From an uncultured Bacteroidota bacterium (GTDB taxonomy: Bacteria > Bacteroidota > Bacteroidia > UKL13-3): a stretch of 39,504 nt of DNA. The position numbers and the translations under genes are program-made. The stretch spans positions 1 to 39,504 of the forward strand of contig CAIVZR010000093.1 of the NCBI GenBank assembly GCA_903910445.1. Direction: 5' to 3'. Each line of letters starts with the position of its first letter. Position 1 is the first letter of the stretch. The notes below the pieces were generated by a model. It was not told where the DNA came from and ran no database searches. It saw nothing but the letters and a program-made list of their open reading frames with translations. Positions 34,964 through 39,504 of the stretch are shown here, piece by piece.

Positions 34964-35467
34964 TCAGGAATTTGAAATGAAAGACTGAATTAGTTTGGTG
35001 TAATGCAGTGCGCGTTGCTCTGCAAAATAATCGGCCCCAAGCATGAGCAATGCCTGAATGGTAAGCCCCGTGCCGATTCCCAGCCAGAAGGAATTCCCTC
35101 GAAGAAATACACAAAGCAAAATTCCAATCAATGCCAGCGCAATTTCTACGTAACGGTAAACCACAAAATTTTTATTGACTACCTCCATGCGGGGCAACTC
35201 TTCGGTTTTAATTTTAGCGGGCTCCTCCTGAAGTTGTTTGCTTACCCTTTCAATATCGCGCGGTGAACGAAGGTAAACACTACCGCCCACCACCAGCTGA
35301 ATCAAGGCTACCGCAAGTAACGGGTAGGCCAGTCCTTTGAAAAAATCGGTGCGGATTACAAATAATCCATAGCAGGAAACTACGATGGCGATAACACCAA
35401 TGAGAACAAAAATGAGGCTTTCATTTTTCTCGGCCTGAAAGTATTTGACGATATCGGAAATAGTCAT
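34964..35467 (-). CDS. Four-helix membrane protein of unknown function
   Basis: A 167-residue protein with four hydrophobic helices (about 19-39, 45-66, 103-122 and 126-145). A polar loop of about 35 residues, rich in Glu/Lys/Arg, lies between helices 2 and 3. The N- and C-termini are polar and no signal peptide or lipobox is present. It starts at the ATG 8 bases after trhO ends and is followed by the GT2 gene after 24 bases, so all three are probably one transcript. I do not recognise the family. The association with trhO could simply reflect shared transcription. Confidence 0.7.
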   Translation of the reverse strand: MTISDIVKYFQAEKNESLIFVLIGVIAIVVSCYGLFVIRTDFFKGLAYPLLAVALIQLVVGGSVYLRSPRDIERVSKQLQEEPAKIKTEELPRMEVVNKNFVVYRYVEIALALIGILLCVFLRGNSFWLGIGTGLTIQALLMLGADYFAEQRALHYTKLIQSFISNS

Positions 35468-35475
35468 GATGGATT

Positions 35476-36402
35476 TTATACGTAGTCGATAGCAGGCTTT
35501 GGATAATAGCCTTTCTCGTTATAGGGCCGTTTGCGGGGATGTTCCTTGCACGGGGTACTGCATCCTCCATCATATTCAATACCGCAGGATTCGCAAATCG
35601 TAGTATGAATATTACATTCGGGATTGGCGCAATTCACCATACGAGGTGATGGGGTGCCGCAGATAAAACATTTAGAAATGATGGTTGGATTTACGGTATT
35701 AACATCCACTTTGATTCGGCCATCAAACACATATAATTCCCCATCGAAATCAACCCCTCCTGTTTCCTGAGCATATTTTACCACACCTCCATGTAATTGG
35801 TAAACATCGCTAAAACCATTCTCGAGCAAGAGTGCTGAGGCTTTCTCACATTTGATACCACCAGTGCAATACGTAAGGATTTTTTTATCCTTATACGATT
35901 CTAATTTATGAAGATGCTGAGGCAGGTCGCGGAAATTCTCCAGGTCGAGGGTTACCGCGTTTTTAAATTTGCCGAGATTGTATTCATAATCGCTGCGCAT
36001 ATCTACCACCACCACATCATCGCGGTCTTTCATCTCCAAAAACTCCTGAGGAGAAAGGTGTTTGCCAGTAAGTTTATTGGGGTCGAGGGCCTTCTCGCCA
36101 CGCACGCCCAGATGCACAATTTCGGGTTTATAGCGCACATGCATCTTATGAAATACATGGGCATCACAATCGTTAATTTTAAACTCCAAAGAGGCAAAGC
36201 GTGGATCCTCCTTCACATGGCTCATATACAAGGCACAAGCCTCCGGACTGCCACTTACCGTGCCATTCAATCCTTCTTCGGCAACGATAATACGGCCCTT
36301 CAATCCAATTTTTTTGCAAAATTCTAAGTGCGATACGGCATACTCCGGCGCATTCTCAATGCGGGTATAGCAGTAGTACAATAAAACCTGATAGGCGCTC
36401 AT
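35476..36402 (-). CDS. trhO: Oxygen-dependent tRNA uridine(34) hydroxylase, rhodanese family
   Basis: Hydroxylates wobble uridine 34 to ho5U using molecular oxygen (YceA/TrhO). A 308-residue protein: an N-terminal ferredoxin-like domain (1-100) with VAEEGLNGTVSG, a rhodanese domain (about 115-225) with VDMRSDYEY and the active-site loop TYCTGGIKCEKAS (Cys179, Cys185), and a C-terminal Cys-rich tail (CFICGTPSPRMVNC, CNIHTTICESCG, CSTPC) likely to bind zinc. These are hallmarks of the family. Cytosolic. It starts a three-gene minus-strand run and is divergent from the phosphoribosyltransferase across 86 bases; no clean TAnnTTTG was seen for it. Confidence 0.95.
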   Translation of the reverse strand: MSAYQVLLYYCYTRIENAPEYAVSHLEFCKKIGLKGRIIVAEEGLNGTVSGSPEACALYMSHVKEDPRFASLEFKINDCDAHVFHKMHVRYKPEIVHLGVRGEKALDPNKLTGKHLSPQEFLEMKDRDDVVVVDMRSDYEYNLGKFKNAVTLDLENFRDLPQHLHKLESYKDKKILTYCTGGIKCEKASALLLENGFSDVYQLHGGVVKYAQETGGVDFDGELYVFDGRIKVDVNTVNPTIISKCFICGTPSPRMVNCANPECNIHTTICESCGIEYDGGCSTPCKEHPRKRPYNEKGYYPKPAIDYV

Positions 36403-36488
36403 AATAACCGCGAAGATAAGGATTTTTGAACTTTTTAATTTAAGGCTGAAAAGCTCAGATTATTTCGCTTTTTTTGTGTTTTCAAATT

Positions 36489-36983
36489 ATGGAAAGTGTC
36501 ATTTTAAATGCTCGTCAGATAACCCAAAAAATTCATCGCATCGCATATCAGCTTTACGAGGAACATCAGGACGAAAAAACGCTGGTGATTGCTGGCGTCA
36601 AAGGCAATGGGTATATTTTCGCCAAAGAGATTAACGACTTCTTCAAAACCATTTGCAATATTCAAACGCAGTTGCTGGAGGTAGATGTTGACAAAGCCAG
36701 TCCATTTAAAAATCCCATACAATGCAACGATACAGGCATTGAAAATCAGGCTTTGATTTTGGTTGATGATGTATTGAATAGCGGCAGCACTTTGATTGCT
36801 TCGGTACATTATTTCATTAAGAAGCCCATGAAAAAAATCAATACCGTGGTACTCATCGATCGCAATCATCGCTCCTTCCCTATTGCCGCCGATTTTGTAG
36901 GAATGAGTCTGGCCACCACCTTGCAAGAGCATATTGAAGTGAGAAGCGAAAATGGCAGCCTTCATGAAGTCATTCTCAAATAA
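36489..36983 (+). CDS. Phosphoribosyltransferase-family protein (PyrR-like)
   Basis: A 164-residue type I phosphoribosyltransferase fold. The PRPP-binding motif is ALILVDDVLNSGSTL (88-102), the flexible-loop and PPi-loop equivalents are IAGVKGNGY (34-42), and the C-terminal hood is short. PyrR proteins regulate pyrimidine genes or salvage uracil. This one is similar in size and motif order, but the VDDVLxTGRT core of true PyrR is VDDVLNSGST, so the biochemical role is unsure. Its start is the ATG at 36489; a TTG at 36474 in frame is an alternative. It lies 34 bases before the FAD reductase gene, possibly in the same transcript. No clear promoter was seen. Confidence 0.8.
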   Translation: MESVILNARQITQKIHRIAYQLYEEHQDEKTLVIAGVKGNGYIFAKEINDFFKTICNIQTQLLEVDVDKASPFKNPIQCNDTGIENQALILVDDVLNSGSTLIASVHYFIKKPMKKINTVVLIDRNHRSFPIAADFVGMSLATTLQEHIEVRSENGSLHEVILK

Positions 36984-37017
36984 TTAAGATCCCTCGTTTT
37001 ATTCTAAATCATACAAT

Positions 37018-38259
37018 TTGCACGCACCCGTAATTATCATTGGCGCCGGACCGGCAGGATGCAGCACCTCTCTGTTTCTATCCCAGCAAAAAATTAAGCA
37101 TGTAATCCTTGAACAGAGTGAATTTCCACGCGATAAAATTTGCGGAGATGCCCTGAGTGGCAAGGTGGTAGAGGTTTTGAAGAAATACGATGAAGGAATC
37201 ATCCATCGCATGGCCAGCGACCCCACTCATTTTTTAGGAAGCTGGGGGGTGAAATTTGTAGCCCCCAACGGAAAGGCACTGGATATTCCCTTCAAACAAA
37301 ATATCAGTGCCGAGCCGCACGCCCCCGGATTTATTAGTCGCCGCATGCATTTCGATCAGTTCCTTGTGAACCAGCTCGATTTGGAATATGCGCAACTCAT
37401 CACCAAAGCATCGGTAGTTTCTATTGAGCGTAATGAAAGTATAAATCAGGTGGTATATGAAAAAGATGGAAGCACCATCTCCATAACCTGCGATATCATT
37501 GTGGGATGTGATGGCGATCGAAGTGTGGTAGAAAAACATTTTGTAAACCGTCCTGTTGCCCCGCTGCATTATTGTGCAGGCATAAGAGCCTATTATAAAA
37601 ATGTGAGCGACTTACATCCTCAAAATTTTATTGAACTACATTTTTTAGATGAGCTCTTGCCCGGTTATTTCTGGATATTCCCTTTGGGAGATGGCACCTG
37701 TAATGTAGGCGCAGGAATGCTTTCCGCCTCTGTAAGTGCGCGTAAAGTAAACCTAAGAGAGCAGATGCTGAAAGCCATCGCACAAAATCCGAATATCAAA
37801 GACCGATTTGCCAATGCCTCCCTCGAAGGAAAGATACAAGGCTGGGGACTCCCATTGGGAAGTAAGAAACGAAGTATCAGTGGGCAAGGTTATTTATTAT
37901 GTGGAGATGCCGCCTCCTTAATTGACCCATTTACTGGAGAGGGCATAGGCAATGCTTTGTATAGCGGTTATTTTGCGGCCCAGGCCATTCAAAAAGCCAT
38001 AGAGGCCAAGGATTATAGTGCGGATTATTTTGCCCTGCATTATGATCGCCCGGTGTATGAGCGCCTTTGGGGCGAATTAAAACTGAGTCATACATTACAG
38101 AAATTAAGTAAGTATGAGAACCTGTTTAATTTTGTGGTGAACAGAGCGCATAAAAGCGAAACACTTAGAAACACCATCAGTTGTATGTTTGAGGATTTAG
38201 ATTTGCGTGCGCAGTTTCGCAATCCTGTTTTTTGGTGGAAGATGTTGATAGGAAAATAA
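37018..38259 (+). CDS. Geranylgeranyl-reductase-family FAD-dependent oxidoreductase
   Basis: A 413-residue flavoprotein. The N-terminal Rossmann dinucleotide site is VIIIGAGPAGCS (5-16), a second motif is EFPRDKICGDALSG, a GCDGDRSVV segment is the internal FAD-binding GD motif, and GDAASLIDPFTGEGIGNAL closes the FAD fold. Members reduce isoprenoid double bonds (menaquinone, polyprenyl or archaeol type) or hydroxylate aromatic substrates; the substrate here is unknown. The start appears to be TTG at 37018, the only start-like codon between the upstream in-frame stop at 36985 and the conserved VIIIGAG, and it lies inside an AATTTG sequence. It follows the phosphoribosyltransferase by 34 bases and converges with the small lipoprotein 5 bases away. 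Confidence 0.85.
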   Translation: MHAPVIIIGAGPAGCSTSLFLSQQKIKHVILEQSEFPRDKICGDALSGKVVEVLKKYDEGIIHRMASDPTHFLGSWGVKFVAPNGKALDIPFKQNISAEPHAPGFISRRMHFDQFLVNQLDLEYAQLITKASVVSIERNESINQVVYEKDGSTISITCDIIVGCDGDRSVVEKHFVNRPVAPLHYCAGIRAYYKNVSDLHPQNFIELHFLDELLPGYFWIFPLGDGTCNVGAGMLSASVSARKVNLREQMLKAIAQNPNIKDRFANASLEGKIQGWGLPLGSKKRSISGQGYLLCGDAASLIDPFTGEGIGNALYSGYFAAQAIQKAIEAKDYSADYFALHYDRPVYERLWGELKLSHTLQKLSKYENLFNFVVNRAHKSETLRNTISCMFEDLDLRAQFRNPVFWWKMLIGK

Positions 38260-38264
38260 TTCGA

Positions 38265-38396
38265 TTAGATAACCCCCATAGGTACTTTCGTTCCTCGGTT
38301 ACCATTACATTTTTTAGGATGATCCTTATTGCTGCATGAACTTAAAATAAGTGTAATAGCCAGCAATGCTACGATTGAAATTCGATTGCGTTTCAT
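38265..38396 (-). CDS. Small lipoprotein (43 residues)
   Basis: An open frame starting at ATG 38396 encodes 43 residues. A positively charged N-terminus (MKRNR) is followed by a hydrophobic stretch and a clear lipobox LSSC, giving lipidated Cys21. The mature peptide is only about 23 residues (Cys-Ser-Asn-Lys-Asp start, Lys/Gly/Asn-rich, ending PMGVI) with a second Cys at residue 30. Reading frame and signal are good evidence for a real gene. It lies between rlmN (54 bases upstream on the same strand) and the FAD reductase end (5 bases away). Small Bacteroidota lipoproteins of this build are often missed in annotation. Function unknown. Confidence 0.75.
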   Translation of the reverse strand: MKRNRISIVALLAITLILSSCSNKDHPKKCNGNRGTKVPMGVI

Positions 38397-38450
38397 GATG
38401 TTTGTTGATTTAGAATTTCGTAATGCTAGACTCATATACTTTGATAAAAA

Positions 38451-39491
38451 TTATTCTTTATTCGCCAATTGACCGCAAGCGGCATCAATATCTTTTCCTC
38501 TGCTTCTTCGTACGGTAACTATCAGCCCTTTGCTTGCCAGGTATCTTTGAAAGCGGTCGATTTTATCGATCGACGCATTCTCAAAATTTCCATCGCCAAT
38601 GGAATTGTATTCAATCAGGTTTATTTTACACGGTACATTTCTGCTAAACTGATATAAATCCTCTGCATCTTCCAGGGTATCATTGAAATTATCGAAGACG
38701 ATATATTCAAAGGTGATTCTATTTCCTGTCTTATTATAAAAATAACGAAGTGACTCCCCCAGCACATCCAGCTTATTCGTTTCGTTGATATTCATTATTT
38801 TGTCGCGTTTTTCGTCGGAGGCTGCATGTAAACTTAGGGCTAAATTAAATCTTACCCCATCGTCTCCCAGCTTCTTTATCATTTTCGCCACCCCTGCCGT
38901 CGATACCGTGATACGCGATGCCGCCATTCCTAATCCTTCGGGTGATGTGATCTTCTCAATCCCAGCCATCACATTCTTATAATTCAGGAGCGGCTCTCCC
39001 ATTCCCATAAATACAATATTCGAAAGCGCCTTACCATGATGGTTATTCGCCTGGTTACGAATATGAACTACCTGGTCATAAATCTCATCTGCATTCAAAT
39101 TACGCATCCTTTCCATTTTTCCGGTGGCACAAAAGGTGCATGCCAAACTGCATCCTACCTGACTACTCACACAGGCTGTCATTCGTTCTCCATCTGGTAT
39201 GAGCACCCCTTCAACAAAGTAGCGATCGTATAATTGAAATCGCGATTTGATGGTGCCATCATTACTCACCTGCTTCTTTTCTACAGTAACGTTATTAATC
39301 GTAAAATTATTGTGTAAGGTTTCGCGTAATTCTTTGGAGAGGTTGGTCATCTCCTCAAAATTATGGGCGCTCTTCTTCCACAACCATTCGTACACTTGCT
39401 TGGCGCGAAATTTTTGCTGCCCCAAACCAATAAACAATGGTGTAAGTTCTTCTAATGAAAATGAGCGAATATCTTGTTTAACTAACTCCAT
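38451..39491 (-). CDS. rlmN: Dual-specificity 23S rRNA/tRNA adenine-C2 methyltransferase
   Basis: Radical-SAM enzyme that methylates C2 of adenosine 2503 in 23S rRNA and A37 in some tRNAs. The cluster motif is CSLACTFC (Cys114, Cys118, Cys121); the mechanistic Cys107 (TACVSSQ) and methyl-carrier Cys339 (AACGQL) are both present. GMGEPLLNY and the LALSLHA segment are also typical. I chose the ATG at 39491, giving 346 residues, the normal length. A TTG 12 bases further upstream is in frame but its bases are part of a CAAA (TTTG on this strand) that is better explained as the end of a -7 promoter box cut by the window edge. The small lipoprotein gene follows on the same strand. Confidence 0.96.
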   Translation of the reverse strand: MELVKQDIRSFSLEELTPLFIGLGQQKFRAKQVYEWLWKKSAHNFEEMTNLSKELRETLHNNFTINNVTVEKKQVSNDGTIKSRFQLYDRYFVEGVLIPDGERMTACVSSQVGCSLACTFCATGKMERMRNLNADEIYDQVVHIRNQANNHHGKALSNIVFMGMGEPLLNYKNVMAGIEKITSPEGLGMAASRITVSTAGVAKMIKKLGDDGVRFNLALSLHAASDEKRDKIMNINETNKLDVLGESLRYFYNKTGNRITFEYIVFDNFNDTLEDAEDLYQFSRNVPCKINLIEYNSIGDGNFENASIDKIDRFQRYLASKGLIVTVRRSRGKDIDAACGQLANKE

Positions 39492-39504
39492 AACGTAATG
39501 CAAA

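Noticed and set aside
36504-36965. 153-codon minus-strand ORF within the phosphoribosyltransferase gene
   Set aside because: The plus-strand frame has an intact PRPP motif; the antisense frame has none and reads as a shadow.
39492-39503. TTG start giving rlmN four extra residues
   Set aside because: The TTG is better explained as the end of a TAnnTTTG box cut by the window; the ATG at 39491 gives the usual family length.

Overview
The window reads as a chromosome segment from a Bacteroidota bacterium, probably an environmental lineage near Chitinophagales or Sphingobacteriales (that placement is inference). Evidence: four large secreted proteins end in type IX secretion (T9SS) type-A sorting domains; the recognisable promoters are of the Bacteroidota TAnnTTTG type; Shine-Dalgarno sequences are mostly absent; and there is a DUF2723 membrane protein. 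No rRNA, tRNA, CRISPR array, intact insertion sequence or phage gene was seen.

Layout. (1) 1-7.6 kb: the tail of a probable membrane glycosyltransferase, a 1193-residue P-domain/CotH-kinase/Ig-like T9SS protein on the minus strand, then a plus-strand run of a DPM1-type GT2 and two multi-pass GT-C-like proteins. (2) 7.6-13.5 kb: a minus-strand run read from high to low coordinate: ABC-F ATPase, coiled-coil exported protein, panB, a KAS III condensing enzyme and a GT4 glycosyltransferase. (3) 13.6-18.5 kb: an A+T-rich pair of T9SS proteins (subtilase and Ycf48/BNR-like). (4) 18.7-22.5 kb: miaB, a methyltransferase and an orphan sigma-54 activator. (5) 22.5-27.6 kb: a seven-repeat, propeller-like T9SS protein divergent from the DUF2723 protein, with an unexplained hairpin-bearing spacer between them. 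(6) 27.6-29.8 kb: a divergent PAS histidine kinase and single-domain response regulator, separated by about 550 bp of A+T-rich DNA full of inverted repeats. (7) 30-34.2 kb: nnr, an SRAP/YedK-type DNA-crosslink protein, a small membrane protein and a DnaQ-UvrC-like fusion nuclease. (8) 34.2-39.5 kb: a trhO/membrane protein/GT2 run, a phosphoribosyltransferase plus FAD reductase pair, a previously unlisted 43-residue lipoprotein, and rlmN.

How the genes work together. The DPM1-like GT2, two GT-C-like proteins, DUF2723 protein, GT4 and second GT2 suggest investment in envelope or secreted-protein glycosylation alongside T9SS cargo. The nnr, SRAP and DnaQ-UvrC-like genes form a metabolite- and DNA-damage-repair neighbourhood. 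MiaB, TrhO and RlmN are RNA-modification enzymes. I found no self-contained, obviously new defence or mobile system. The most unusual items are the structured kinase/regulator spacer, the 24.05-24.26 kb spacer, the asymmetric ABC-F ATP sites, the long MiaB insertion, the subtilase with Glu at the usual Asp position, the DnaQ-UvrC-like fusion with a UvrC-type cysteine quartet, and the small lipoprotein at 38265-38396.
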